From positions 362,837-426,836 of the forward strand of contig NZ_ATWN01000004.1 in NCBI RefSeq assembly GCF_000421265.1: DNA of 64,000 nt, in the 5' to 3' direction. The notes under the pieces were generated by a model, which saw nothing but the letters and a program-made list of their open reading frames with translations, searched no databases and had not been told where the DNA came from. The position numbers and the translations under genes are program-made. The stretch comes from Thalassospira lucentensis MCCC 1A00383 = DSM 14000. GTDB taxonomy: Bacteria > Pseudomonadota > Alphaproteobacteria > Rhodospirillales > Thalassospiraceae. Shown here in pieces: positions 26,884-35,562 of the stretch (positions are counted from its first letter, which is position 1; each line of letters opens with the position of its first letter).

Positions 26884-27802
26884 CACCGCAACCCTGTCGG
26901 GATCAGTTGCTGGACCGTCGCTTTGGACCCGGATGATGTCGGGGCACAGCGGGCCGGTCTGTGTTGTTCTGCTGGCCCTGTTGGTTCTTTGGTATGTCGG
27001 TGCGGTTTTCATGAATGCGCCGACCCAGATCGACCGATATGACCGGGCGGATCAAACATGGACGACCAGTCAGCTGATTGAAGATACGCTGGCACAGGAA
27101 CGTCCAATCCTGCCTGCCCCCCATCAAGTCGTCGAGGAGATGTATAAATCCATCTTTGCGATCAAGATCACGTCAAAGCGGTCCTTGGTCTATCATAGTT
27201 GGGTCACGCTTTCCTCTACACTTCTGGGGTTTAGCATAGGAACCTTGCTGGGCATTGTTTTGGCGGTGGGCATTGTCCATGTCATGACGCTGGAAAAAAG
27301 CCTCATGCCGTGGGTGATTTCGTCGCAAACCATCCCGATCCTTGCCATTGCGCCGATGGTCATCGTTGTTCTGGGCGCGATCGGGATCAAGGGGCTGGTG
27401 CCAAAGGCGATTATTTCGACCTACCTTTGTTTTTTCCCGGTCACGATCAGCATGGTTAAAGGCCTTCGATCCCCGCAGGTGATCCAGCTTGATCTAATGC
27501 GGACCTATAATGCCTCAAAATGGCAGACATTCTGGCAACTGCGGTTGCCATCCGCCATGCCGTACCTGTTTGCCAGCCTTAAGGTCGCGATTGCAATTAG
27601 TCTGGTCGGCGCGATTATTGGCGAATTGCCAACGGGTGCGCAAGCTGGCCTTGGTGCACGACTGCTTGCCGGATCGTACTATGGCCAAACCATTCAAATC
27701 TGGTCGGCACTTTTCACCGCAGCCTTTTTGGCCGCGATGATGGTGGTGATTGTTGGCTGGTGTGAACGGCGTGTTCTCGCCCGGATGGGGGTAAGCGCAT
27801 GA
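26873..27802 (+). CDS. ABC transporter permease (BPD_transp_1)
   Basis: A 309-residue inner-membrane permease. A hydrophobic segment near residues 25-45 is followed by a periplasmic stretch (~45-105). The core then follows, with VTLSSTLLGFSIGTLLGIVLAV near 120 and an EAA-type loop YNASKWQTFWQLRLPSAMPYLFASL near 215. The start is either 26867 or 26873; both overlap the ATPase gene. It ends in an ATGA overlap with the second permease, so the two are translationally coupled and probably form a heterodimeric pore. Confidence 0.86.
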   Translation: MTSNTATLSGSVAGPSLWTRMMSGHSGPVCVVLLALLVLWYVGAVFMNAPTQIDRYDRADQTWTTSQLIEDTLAQERPILPAPHQVVEEMYKSIFAIKITSKRSLVYHSWVTLSSTLLGFSIGTLLGIVLAVGIVHVMTLEKSLMPWVISSQTIPILAIAPMVIVVLGAIGIKGLVPKAIISTYLCFFPVTISMVKGLRSPQVIQLDLMRTYNASKWQTFWQLRLPSAMPYLFASLKVAIAISLVGAIIGELPTGAQAGLGARLLAGSYYGQTIQIWSALFTAAFLAAMMVVIVGWCERRVLARMGVSA

Positions 27803-28956
27803 CACAGGTAAAGCTTGATAAATTCTGCCTTGTGGGTGCCGTTGCCGCCCTGTTGGCCCTGATTTTCCCGCTGGCGGGCATTGATGGTGATACCGGCAAA
27901 CAGGTTGCCTTTGTCGGTGATATTCCCGGTCTTGCCAGTGCGATGGCGCTGTGCGTGATTGCCGGGGCGGCGTTTACCTGGATTGGTGTGCGCACCATTT
28001 TCCATGCGTTCATTATTCTGGCGGTTGCGGTGTTTGGCGCCTGGCAGGCGATTGATGCGCTGTATGATTACGGTGTTGCTGGTTATGCCAGCACCGGGTT
28101 CTGGCTGTTCATCATTTCGCTTTGGGCGTTTGTCTGGCGCGCGATTGATGTGATCGCCAATTACCACAGCCTTGAAACCGTCAAACAGCAATCGGCCAAT
28201 ATTATTGTGCCCATCGCGTTTGGCGTCTGGTTGCTGTTTGTCTGGGAAGTTGTTGTGTCGGGCTTTGGTGTGCCGCAGGTTTTGCTGCCGCCGCCCAGCA
28301 TGATCGGGGTACGTTTCGTTTCTTCGACCGACACTATGATGGCCGATTTCTACCAGACCTTTGTCAAGGCAGCACTCAGTGGCTATGTCATGGGCTGCGG
28401 ATCTGCGTTTCTGGTCGCGATTGCGGTGGACCGTGTGCCGTTCCTTAAACGCGGGCTTTTGCCGCTGGGCAATATGGTTTCGGCCTTGCCGATCATTGGG
28501 GTCGCGCCGATCATGGTGATGTGGTTTGGCTTTGATTGGCAATCGAAGGCCGCGGTGATTGTGATCATGACGTTTTTCCCGATGCTGGTGAATACGGTGA
28601 CCGGGTTGAATGCGGCGGGCAAACTGGAAAAGGACCTGATGGCGACCTATGCGTCGGGCTATTGGTCGACACTTTTCCGTTTGCGGTTGCCGGCGGCCAT
28701 GCCGTTTGTTTTCAACGCACTTAAAATCAATTCCACGCTTGCGCTGATTGGTGCAATCGTCGCCGAATTTTTCGGCACTCCGATTGTTGGTATGGGCTTT
28801 CGCATCTCGACCGAGGTGGGCCGCATGAATATCGACATGGTCTGGGCGGAAATCGCACTGGCGGCCCTTGCGGGGACCGCCTTCTACGGGGCCGTTGCGT
28901 ATGTTGAGAGAAAAGCAACGTCATGGCATCCGTCTTTTAGGGTACGTCGCCATTAA
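27799..28956 (+). CDS. ABC transporter permease with extra N-terminal membrane helices
   Basis: A 385-residue permease, second of the pair. Residues ~1-125 hold about four additional hydrophobic segments (AALLALIFPLAGI, AMALCVIAGAAFTWI, AFIILAVAVFGAW, FWLFIISLWAFVW) not found in ordinary SsuC-type permeases. The standard domain follows from ~130, with the EAA loop YASGYWSTLFRLRLPAAMPFVFNALK near 290. Coupled to the upstream permease by ATGA. The extra helices may serve assembly or substrate choice; this is inference. Confidence 0.86.
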   Translation: MTQVKLDKFCLVGAVAALLALIFPLAGIDGDTGKQVAFVGDIPGLASAMALCVIAGAAFTWIGVRTIFHAFIILAVAVFGAWQAIDALYDYGVAGYASTGFWLFIISLWAFVWRAIDVIANYHSLETVKQQSANIIVPIAFGVWLLFVWEVVVSGFGVPQVLLPPPSMIGVRFVSSTDTMMADFYQTFVKAALSGYVMGCGSAFLVAIAVDRVPFLKRGLLPLGNMVSALPIIGVAPIMVMWFGFDWQSKAAVIVIMTFFPMLVNTVTGLNAAGKLEKDLMATYASGYWSTLFRLRLPAAMPFVFNALKINSTLALIGAIVAEFFGTPIVGMGFRISTEVGRMNIDMVWAEIALAALAGTAFYGAVAYVERKATSWHPSFRVRRH

Positions 28957-29018
28957 AGGCACAATTAAAGACGACCCACCGGGAGGACTTGACGATAACC
29001 TTGAGGAGACATCGACGA

Positions 29019-30005
29019 ATGAAGAAATTATTGGCGACTGCACTAGGGTTGAGTTTCGGTCTGACATCGCTTTCGGCGATGGCAGCAGATGACGTAACCC
29101 TGCAGCTTAAATGGGTTACGCAGGCTCAGTTTGCCGGCTATTACGTGGCACTGGATAAAGGCTTCTACGAAGACGCCGATCTGAACGTTACCATCAATCC
29201 GGGTGGCCCGGATGTGGCCCCGCCGCAGGTGATTGCCGGTGGTGGTGCAGATGTGATCATTGACTGGATGCCGTCGGCATTGGCTTCGCGTGAAAAAGGC
29301 GTTCCGCTGGTCAATATCGCACAGCCATTTGCCAAATCGGGCATGATGTTGACCTGCTTGAAAGAAACCGGCGTTGAAAGCCCGGACGATTTCCCGGGCC
29401 GGACCCTTGGCGTCTGGTTCTTTGGCAATGAATATCCGTTCCTAAGCTGGATGTCGAAACTTGGCATTCCGACCGATGGCAGCGACAAAGGTGTTACCGT
29501 CCTTAAACAGGGCTTTAACGTTGATCCGCTGATCCAGAAGCAGGCCGATTGCATTTCGACCATGACCTATAACGAATACTGGCAGGTCATTGATGCCGGT
29601 ATTTCGGCCGATGACCTGAAGGTCTTCAAATACGAAGATCAGGGTGTCGCGACCCTTGAAGACGGTCTTTATGTGCTTGAAGACAACCTCAAGGATCCGG
29701 CATTTGTCGACAAAATGGCGCGTTTCGTCGATGCCAGCATGAAAGGCTGGATGTGGGCAAAAGAAAACCCGCAAGACGCCGCCATGATCGTTCTTGATAA
29801 CGATATGACCGGTGCCCAGACCGAAAAACATCAGGTCCGCATGATGACCGAGATTGGCAAGCTGCTTGGCGATAGTGCTGCTTTGGACGATGCCGCCTAT
29901 CAGCGGACCGTCGATAGCCTGCTGTCGGGTGGTTCTGATCCGGTGATTACCAAAAAACCGGAAGGTGCCTGGACCCATGCCGTAACCGATAAATCGGCAA
30001 TGTAA
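29019..30005 (+). CDS. ABC transporter substrate-binding protein, NMT1/THI5-like
   Basis: A 328-residue periplasmic binding protein. Residues 1-22 are a signal peptide (MKKLLATALG...SAMAADD). The mature start VTLQLKWVTQAQFAGYYVALDKGFY is the hallmark of NMT1/THI5-like proteins, which bind thiamine precursors, pyrimidines or related heterocycles. The glycine-rich GGPDVAPPQVIAGGGADV block follows. The ATG at 29019 has GAGGAGA upstream, better than the in-frame start 30 bases before. No TPP riboswitch is seen, and with the dihydropyrimidinase gene next, a pyrimidine-related ligand is more likely than a thiamine precursor. Confidence 0.85.
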   Translation: MKKLLATALGLSFGLTSLSAMAADDVTLQLKWVTQAQFAGYYVALDKGFYEDADLNVTINPGGPDVAPPQVIAGGGADVIIDWMPSALASREKGVPLVNIAQPFAKSGMMLTCLKETGVESPDDFPGRTLGVWFFGNEYPFLSWMSKLGIPTDGSDKGVTVLKQGFNVDPLIQKQADCISTMTYNEYWQVIDAGISADDLKVFKYEDQGVATLEDGLYVLEDNLKDPAFVDKMARFVDASMKGWMWAKENPQDAAMIVLDNDMTGAQTEKHQVRMMTEIGKLLGDSAALDDAAYQRTVDSLLSGGSDPVITKKPEGAWTHAVTDKSAM

Positions 30006-30030
30006 TCGGTTCTTGAACCGCGACTTTAAA

Positions 30031-30064
30031 CCGTCCGGCGGACATCGGTTCGCCGGACGGGTTT
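30031..30064 (+). terminator. Hairpin after the binding-protein gene
   Basis: Perfect 10-bp stem CCGTCCGGCG/CGCCGGACGG with a 10-base loop followed by GTTT. It is a probable partial terminator between the binding-protein gene and dihydropyrimidinase. Confidence 0.6.
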
Positions 30065-30167
30065 ACCTTCCGAAAATGCTTTAGATGATGCCCCGAAATA
30101 GTTGGGGAAACAGACGGAATGCCGGGCTGCCCGCACCTTTCCGCAAGAGACAGACAAGGAGCCACCC

Positions 30168-31619
30168 ATGTCCATGGTTATTCGTGGCGGAACCATTGTT
30201 ACCGCCGATCTGACATATAAATCTGACATTCTGGTCGAAGACGGCAAGATCGCCGCGATCGGGGACAATCTGACCGGTGACAAGGTGATTGACGCCGACG
30301 GTTGCTATGTCATGCCCGGCGGGATTGATCCGCACACCCACATGGAAATGCCCTTTATGGGCACCTATTCCGAAGACGATTTTGAAAGTGGTACCAAGGC
30401 GGCTGTTGCCGGTGGCACGACCATGGTGGTCGATTTCTGTTTGCCTGCCCCAAACCAGTCGCTGCTTGAAGCATTACAGGCGTGGGATAACAAATCATCC
30501 AAAGCCGTTTGTGATTATTCCTTCCATATGGCGGTGACCTGGTGGAGCGAGCAGGTCTTTGACGAAATGAAAGTCGTCGTCGAGGAAAAGGGCATCAACA
30601 CCTTTAAGCACTTCATGGCTTATAAGGGCGCGCTTATGGTCGATGACGATGAGATGTTCGCATCCTTCTCGCGCTGTTCCGAACTGGGGGCAATGCCACT
30701 GGTCCATGCCGAAAATGGTGATGTGGTCGCGACCTTGCAGCAAAAGCTGCTGGCTGAAGGCAATAACGGGCCTGAGGCGCACGCCTATTCCCGCCCCGTG
30801 GATGTTGAGGGCGAAGCATGTAACCGTGCAATCATGATCGCCGATATGGCCAATGTGCCGCTTTATATCGTGCATGTGTCCTGCGAACCGGCCCACGAAG
30901 CCATCCGCCGTGCGCGTCAGAACGGCAAACGTGTGTTTGGCGAACCGCTGATCCAGCATCTTGTGCTCGATGACAGCGAATATAAAAACACCGATTGGGA
31001 TCACGCCGCACGCCGGGTGATGTCCCCGCCATTCCGCAGCAAGGAACATCAGGACGGTCTTTGGAACGGTCTGGCATCGGGCAGCCTTCAGGTGGTGGCA
31101 ACCGACCACTGCGCGTTCACGACGGAACAGAAACGCATGGGCGTTGGTGATTTCACCAAAATCCCGAACGGGACGGGTGGTCTTGAAGACCGTATGCCGC
31201 TTCTTTGGTCGCGCGGTGTGAATACCGGTCGTTTGACCATGAATGAATTCGTGGCTGTCACTTCGACCAACATTGCCAAGATTTTGAATGTCTATCCGCG
31301 TAAGGGTGCGATCCTTGTCGGGGCGGATGCGGACCTTGTGGTTTGGGATCCGAAGGTGTCAAAAACCATTACGGCGAAACACCAGCAATCGGCAATTGAT
31401 TACAATGTGTTTGAAGGCATCGAAGTCACCGGTCTTCCGCGCTACACCATCAGCCGTGGCCGCATTGCCGCCGAGGAAGGTGTTGTTGTTGCCAAATGTG
31501 GTGATGGCGAGTTTGTCCGTCGTGATGCTTACCCGGCAGTCAATAAGGCGCTTTCGAAATGGAAAGAGCTGACCTCACCGCGCAAAGTCGAACGCAAAGG
31601 CATTCCAGCGGGCGTCTAA
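30168..31619 (+). CDS. hydA: Dihydropyrimidinase
   Basis: A 483-residue cyclic amidohydrolase that opens dihydrouracil to N-carbamoyl-beta-alanine, the second step of reductive pyrimidine degradation. Metal-site motifs: GIDPHTHMEMPFMG near residue 55, the carbamylated lysine in NTFKHFMAYKGALM near 150, LVHAENGDVV near 180, IVHVSCEPAH near 235, and ATDHCAF near 312. Length and motifs match the D-hydantoinase/dihydropyrimidinase family. The ribosome site AAGGAG lies just before ATG 30168. The family also accepts hydantoins, but the neighbours make dihydropyrimidine the main substrate. Confidence 0.92.
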   Translation: MSMVIRGGTIVTADLTYKSDILVEDGKIAAIGDNLTGDKVIDADGCYVMPGGIDPHTHMEMPFMGTYSEDDFESGTKAAVAGGTTMVVDFCLPAPNQSLLEALQAWDNKSSKAVCDYSFHMAVTWWSEQVFDEMKVVVEEKGINTFKHFMAYKGALMVDDDEMFASFSRCSELGAMPLVHAENGDVVATLQQKLLAEGNNGPEAHAYSRPVDVEGEACNRAIMIADMANVPLYIVHVSCEPAHEAIRRARQNGKRVFGEPLIQHLVLDDSEYKNTDWDHAARRVMSPPFRSKEHQDGLWNGLASGSLQVVATDHCAFTTEQKRMGVGDFTKIPNGTGGLEDRMPLLWSRGVNTGRLTMNEFVAVTSTNIAKILNVYPRKGAILVGADADLVVWDPKVSKTITAKHQQSAIDYNVFEGIEVTGLPRYTISRGRIAAEEGVVVAKCGDGEFVRRDAYPAVNKALSKWKELTSPRKVERKGIPAGV

Positions 31620-31644
31620 GGTTCGTTCAGGTATAGCACGACAA

Positions 31645-31672
31645 ACGGGGCAGTCATCGGCTGCCCCGTTTT
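31645..31672 (+). terminator. Terminator of the pyrimidine locus
   Basis: Perfect 9-bp stem ACGGGGCAG/CTGCCCCGT with a 7-base loop followed by TTTG. It lies between the convergent dihydropyrimidinase and gdx genes and can act in both directions. Confidence 0.8.
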
Positions 31673-31697
31673 GTATTCTGCGCTGCGTTTGGGAATG

Positions 31698-32018
31698 TCA
31701 GCTCGGGCTAAACAGTTTCAGCATCACAATCCCGCCAAGGATCATGCAAATTGCGATCAAACGGCCAATATTTGCCGCTTCGCCCAGCATGACGATGCCA
31801 AAAATAACCGCCCCAACCGCCCCGATGCCGGTCCAGATGGCATAAGCCGTGCCCAGCGGAATGGTCCGCATGGCAAGTGCAAGCAGCCAGAAACTGCCCG
31901 CCATGGTGACAAGGGTAAAAATGGTTGGGACGGGTTTGGTGAAACCTTCGGAATATTTCAGGCCAGATGCCCAGCAAACTTCCAAAACACCGGCAATGAT
32001 CAATGCAATCCAGGCCAT
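31698..32018 (-). CDS. gdx: Guanidinium exporter Gdx (SugE), SMR family
   Basis: A 106-residue small multidrug resistance protein with four membrane helices. It begins MAWIALIIAGVLEVCWASGLKYSEG, with the essential membrane Glu in the GVLEVCWA motif (residue 13) and the Gdx-type WASGLKYSEGF block. TAYAIWTGIGAVGA is also typical of SugE. Gdx proteins exchange guanidinium for protons across the inner membrane. The guanidine-II riboswitch directly upstream strongly supports guanidinium as the substrate rather than quaternary ammonium compounds. Confidence 0.92.
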   Translation of the reverse strand: MAWIALIIAGVLEVCWASGLKYSEGFTKPVPTIFTLVTMAGSFWLLALAMRTIPLGTAYAIWTGIGAVGAVIFGIVMLGEAANIGRLIAICMILGGIVMLKLFSPS

Positions 32019-32088
32019 AGGCGGCCTCCTTTTAAAAAGGGGCCGTCCCCGTTGCTCTGATACAGAAAACCGGTCGTCCGGTTTTCTG
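32019..32088 (-). ncRNA. Guanidine-II (mini-ykkC) riboswitch in the gdx leader
   Basis: On the minus strand there are two hairpins with the diagnostic ACGR tetraloops. P1 is CAGAAAACCGG-ACGA-CCGGTTTTCTG (32088-32063, 11 perfect pairs) and P2 is GGGG-ACGG-CCCC (32050-32039). The ribosome site AGGAGG (32030-32025) comes next and ATG is at 32018. A competing stem is possible: CGGCC (32045-32041) with GGCCG (32026-32022), and CCTTTT (32040-32035) with AAAAGG (32033-32028). It would hide AGGAGG and is mutually exclusive with P2. This fits the known class: guanidinium stabilises the ACGR hairpins and frees the ribosome site. Confidence 0.93.
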
Positions 32089-32216
32089 GGTGCCTTACGC
32101 GCGCAAGGTCACCATTGTGCTAACAGGATTTATAGGCGACAAATCACCGGTGGGCAATTGTCTGATTGGCAATGGCGCTATGCCACTTTGTCATTACTCT
32201 GAGCATTCTGGGCGAC

Positions 32217-32864
32217 ATGACGAGATCATCTGATACCCGTGCCATACCAAAGACCGCCGCCCTGATCCTTGCGGGCGGCGCGGGGCGGCGCATGGGCGGT
32301 AACAAACCGTTTCGCGAAGTGGGGGGGATGACATTGCTGGCGCGCGTGATCGAAGCGGCGCGCGCCCAATGCGACCATGTGATGATTTCGTCAAACGAAG
32401 ATACCGCGATATTTGCCGAATATGATGTGCCCGTGATCGGGGATCAGCCCAAAGCCGGGCAGGGACCATTGGGCGGCGTTCTGGGGGGGCTGGATGTATT
32501 GCCGAGCGATATTGATTGGCTTGTGAGTTTTCCGGTTGATTGCCCGATTGTACCCGATGACATGGTTGCACAGTTGTTGAGCGGTGCCCGAAATGCAGAC
32601 GTCAAAGCCGCCTTTGCCAGCTACGCGGATCGGGATCATTATCTTTCAAGCATCTGGCATCGCGGCAGTGCGCCGGTTATTGCAAGGCAGCTTGCCGACG
32701 ATGACCGCCGCGTTGGGGCGGCCTTGAGGATGATGGATGCGGTAAAGGTGACGTTTCCTGTTTCCGACGGGGCGATTGAACCCTTTACCAATGTCAATTC
32801 GCCAGAGGATTTGAACGAACTTCATAAAATGCTGTCTGGCTTTGTCGGCGGCAAGGGGGGCTAA
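32217..32864 (+). CDS. mobA: Molybdenum cofactor guanylyltransferase
   Basis: A 215-residue nucleotidyltransferase that links GMP to molybdopterin. The N-terminal nucleotide motif AALILAGGAGRRMGGNKPF (residues ~14-32) is diagnostic for MobA. GPLGGVLGGLDVLPSDIDWLVSFPVDCPIVP near 88-118 contains the Asp of the active site. MobA is needed for bis-MGD enzymes. It is a single gene here, with no other molybdenum gene nearby. The ATG at 32217 is used; the ribosome site is weak (GGGCGAC). Confidence 0.88.
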   Translation: MTRSSDTRAIPKTAALILAGGAGRRMGGNKPFREVGGMTLLARVIEAARAQCDHVMISSNEDTAIFAEYDVPVIGDQPKAGQGPLGGVLGGLDVLPSDIDWLVSFPVDCPIVPDDMVAQLLSGARNADVKAAFASYADRDHYLSSIWHRGSAPVIARQLADDDRRVGAALRMMDAVKVTFPVSDGAIEPFTNVNSPEDLNELHKMLSGFVGGKGG

Positions 32865-33060
32865 CCCTTCCCCCGGACGGCATTTGGGTGTTGTTCTAGA
32901 AAATCAAAGTTCGAACAATATTATTGCACACCAAATGCAGGTTGCAGGTATGATTGGACTTATTCATTTCTGGTGGTTCTCGTTTGGCTATATTTTGCGC
33001 CGATCTGGCCACCTAAACACCGAATCTTCGTTATCAGATTCGACATTCTAAGGGCTAAAG

Positions 33061-33987
33061 ATGCAATCGACGTTTGCAATATTCTCGCTCGCCTTTGTTG
33101 TGCTGGCAGTCGTTCTGACTTTCATGAGTGTCAAGATCGTGCCGCAGGGCTACGAAGTTACCGTCGAAAGACTGGGGCGCTATTTGCGCACACTGGATCC
33201 TGGGATGCACGTCCTGGTCCCGATTATTGATCGGCTCGGACAGCGTATGAGCCTGATGGAACGGGTGCTCGACATTCCCAGTCAGGAAGTCATTTCCAAG
33301 GATAATGCGTCTGTTGCGGTTGATGGTGTCGTCTTCATCCGGGTGACCACCACCAAAGATGCAGCCTATAAAGTCGAACGGCTTGATTATGCGGTTCAGA
33401 ATTTGGCAATGACCAATTTGCGCAGTGTGCTCGGCTCGATGGAACTCGACGAGATGCTGTCAAATCGCGAAAAGATCAGCCTGTTGCTTTTGGCGGTTCT
33501 TGATGAAGCGACAAGCGATTGGGGTGTTAAAATCACCCGGGTTGAGATCAAGGACGTCAATCCGCCCGAAGATCTGACCGATGCCATGAACCGTCAGATG
33601 AAGGCAGAACGTGAGAAACGTGCGCTTATCCTTGAAGCGGACGGTGAACGTGAAGCCAACATCAAACGTGCGGAAGGCGAAAAATCTGCTGCCATTCTGG
33701 CCGCCGAAGGCCGCATGGCCGCTGCCGAGCTGGATGCACGGGCCCGTGAACGTACGGCCGAGGCAGAAGCCAAAGCAACCGAAACGGTGTCCAAAGCCAT
33801 CCGCGAAGGGGATGTTCAGGCGATCAATTACTTTGTTGCTCAGAAATATGTTGAGTCACTGGGCCAAATTGCATCAAGCCCCAATAGTAAACTTGTCTTC
33901 ATGCCGCTTGATGCGTCAGGTGTCGTTGGTTCGATTGGCGGTGTTGCCGAATTGATCAAAACGATTTCGCAGACGGATAAAAGCTAA
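33061..33987 (+). CDS. SPFH/Band 7 protein, QmcA/stomatin-like
   Basis: A 308-residue membrane-anchored protein. Residues ~3-22 are one hydrophobic anchor, followed by the Band 7 domain ([31 protein letters not shown] near residues 28-58, then [15 protein letters not shown] sequence near 130). A long Ala/Glu/Arg-rich coiled coil follows (~180-250). Such proteins form large ring-like assemblies in membrane microdomains and work with NfeD partners and membrane proteases. The nfeD-like gene follows 21 bases later, the standard operon. The 32865-33060 gap holds no gene I can support and presumably the promoter. Confidence 0.9.
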   Translation: MQSTFAIFSLAFVVLAVVLTFMSVKIVPQGYEVTVERLGRYLRTLDPGMHVLVPIIDRLGQRMSLMERVLDIPSQEVISKDNASVAVDGVVFIRVTTTKDAAYKVERLDYAVQNLAMTNLRSVLGSMELDEMLSNREKISLLLLAVLDEATSDWGVKITRVEIKDVNPPEDLTDAMNRQMKAEREKRALILEADGEREANIKRAEGEKSAAILAAEGRMAAAELDARARERTAEAEAKATETVSKAIREGDVQAINYFVAQKYVESLGQIASSPNSKLVFMPLDASGVVGSIGGVAELIKTISQTDKS

Positions 33988-34008
33988 CGTGACCTTGGGA
34001 TCGCTGTA

Positions 34009-34479
34009 ATGGATTTGTTTGCTGATCTGAGTATCGAGTTTTGGCATTGGTGGATTTTGGCCTGCCTGATGCTTGTGCTTGAAATGGTGTTGCCGGGCAT
34101 CATTTTCTTGTGGCTGTCCGTCGCGGCGGCGGCCGTGGGATTTGTCGTTTTGTTGGTTCCCGACATTTCGGTGGAAATACAACTGATCGCGTTTGGCGTG
34201 TTTAGTGTGCTGTCGTTCGTGATCGGACGGCGGTTTTTTCGGCCCGGGGTTTCCGGGGCGAACGAGCAAGATGTCAGCAGTGCCAGTTCTTCGCTGGTCG
34301 GCAAAACAACGGTCCTGACCGAAAAAACCACCAATGGCCGTGTGCGCCAAAGTGTCTATGGTTCAAGCTGGGTCCTGAAATCAGACGAAGACCTTGCCAA
34401 AGGACAGAAAGTCCGTGTCTGCGGCATCGAAGGCAGTACACTTCTTATCGAGGCGGTCAAAACCGACACACCAAGCTAG
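34009..34479 (+). CDS. NfeD-family membrane protein
   Basis: A 156-residue protein with two to three N-terminal membrane helices (WHWWILACLMLVLEMVLPGIIFLWLSVAAAAVG near residues 11-45) and a C-terminal soluble OB-fold domain (LVGKTTVLTEKTTNGRVRQSVYGSSWVLKSDEDLAKG near 97-130). It is the short NfeD form without a protease domain. It is co-transcribed with the SPFH gene, its usual partner. A strong bidirectional terminator follows. Confidence 0.88.
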   Translation: MDLFADLSIEFWHWWILACLMLVLEMVLPGIIFLWLSVAAAAVGFVVLLVPDISVEIQLIAFGVFSVLSFVIGRRFFRPGVSGANEQDVSSASSSLVGKTTVLTEKTTNGRVRQSVYGSSWVLKSDEDLAKGQKVRVCGIEGSTLLIEAVKTDTPS

Positions 34480-34511
34480 GGTTTAGACACTAGTCGCGTT
34501 TCTGGTAAATG

Positions 34512-34545
34512 AAAGGCCCCGATCTTGGTTGATCGGGGCCTTTTT
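34512..34545 (+). terminator. Bidirectional intrinsic terminator
   Basis: 13-bp stem AAAGGCCCCGATC/GATCGGGGCCTTT with a 6-base loop and T-run. It lies between the convergent nfeD-like and Sel1-repeat genes. Confidence 0.88.
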
Positions 34546-34552
34546 GATTTGG

Positions 34553-35461
34553 TTAGTCGACCGCACAGGCCCGCCACGGCGTCCAAGGCTTATAACTGTC
34601 AAAGAACCGGGCCAGAAACTGATCAACCCGTTCACGGTTGGCTGCGCGCTCCGTCGGTTCAAGATCCTTGTCAAACTTGCCACAATTCTTTTCGACTGCA
34701 TCGCCAATGGTTTTCCAGTCGACATCTTCGGTGTGGCCGGGAAGGCCGGTGGCAATTGCGCACCAGCCAACGGCTTCGGCCGGGTCGCCAAGGGACTTGG
34801 CTTCTTCGGCAAGATAGGCTGCAGCGCGCATTTCACCGCGTTCGGCCGCTTGGCGCAGATATTGATAGCGCGCGGTATCGCTGGCGGCAAAGCGGTTGGC
34901 AAGAAGGGTGGCCGCACGCGGATCACCAGCCTCCCATGCGGTGGTCAGATATTCTTTTGCCGGGGCGGTTTTACCCTGATCAAGCGCATCAAGGGCAAGC
35001 CACAGCATGGCTTGTGTTTGTCCCTGATCGGCGGCTTGTTGATACAGGGTGCGGATCAGATCGGCAGGGGCGCCAGTCGCCTCAAGTTTGCGGGCCATGA
35101 CAATGCTGGCATCCGGGTTCTTATTACCCGCCGACGCCTTCATCATGGTCCATCCGGCGTCTTCATTGGCCTTAACGCCAACACCATTGATCATTTGGCA
35201 CGACAAAAGGTACTGCGCGGTGGCGTTGCCCTGATCGGCAAGGGGGGTGAAAACCTGTGCCGATTTTTCAAATTCACCATGGCGGTAGGCCGAAATACCG
35301 TCATCAAGGACAGACGACGCATCGGCTTGACTGCCGAATGTGGCCAATACCAGCGATGCGGCCAGCATAAGGGCCGTGGGCCGCAAAGCCGACGTTTCCG
35401 ATTTGTGCGGGACAGTCTTGCACACGGCAGACTTTGAACAATGGGCGATCAAGGTTTTCAT
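34553..35461 (-). CDS. Sel1-like repeat (TPR-type) exported protein
   Basis: A 302-residue protein. A hydrophobic stretch near residues 30-48 (ALMLAASLVLATFGSQADA) looks like a signal peptide with a long polar lead, so an internal Met near 32 could be the true start. The body is made of Sel1-type helical repeats of ~36 residues with the G-x-x-x-A pattern (LADQGNATAQYLLSC, AADQGQTQAMLWLAL, AAERGEMRAAAYLAEEA). Such repeats mediate protein contacts in the periplasm or envelope. No partner is evident; the neighbouring chemoreceptor gene is on the same strand upstream but 100 bases away. Confidence 0.78.
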   Translation of the reverse strand: MKTLIAHCSKSAVCKTVPHKSETSALRPTALMLAASLVLATFGSQADASSVLDDGISAYRHGEFEKSAQVFTPLADQGNATAQYLLSCQMINGVGVKANEDAGWTMMKASAGNKNPDASIVMARKLEATGAPADLIRTLYQQAADQGQTQAMLWLALDALDQGKTAPAKEYLTTAWEAGDPRAATLLANRFAASDTARYQYLRQAAERGEMRAAAYLAEEAKSLGDPAEAVGWCAIATGLPGHTEDVDWKTIGDAVEKNCGKFDKDLEPTERAANRERVDQFLARFFDSYKPWTPWRACAVD

Positions 35462-35562
35462 GGAATTCTGTCTAACATTTTTGCTGTACTACAGGCGAAA
35501 AAAGCGCCGGGGCGGATACGGTAATTGGGGTCCAGTCACCGTATTAGCCCCGGCAAGTTCGC

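Noticed and set aside
28956..29019. Possible TPP riboswitch before the NMT1-type binding protein
   Set aside because: The gap is too short and lacks the conserved thi-box sequences.
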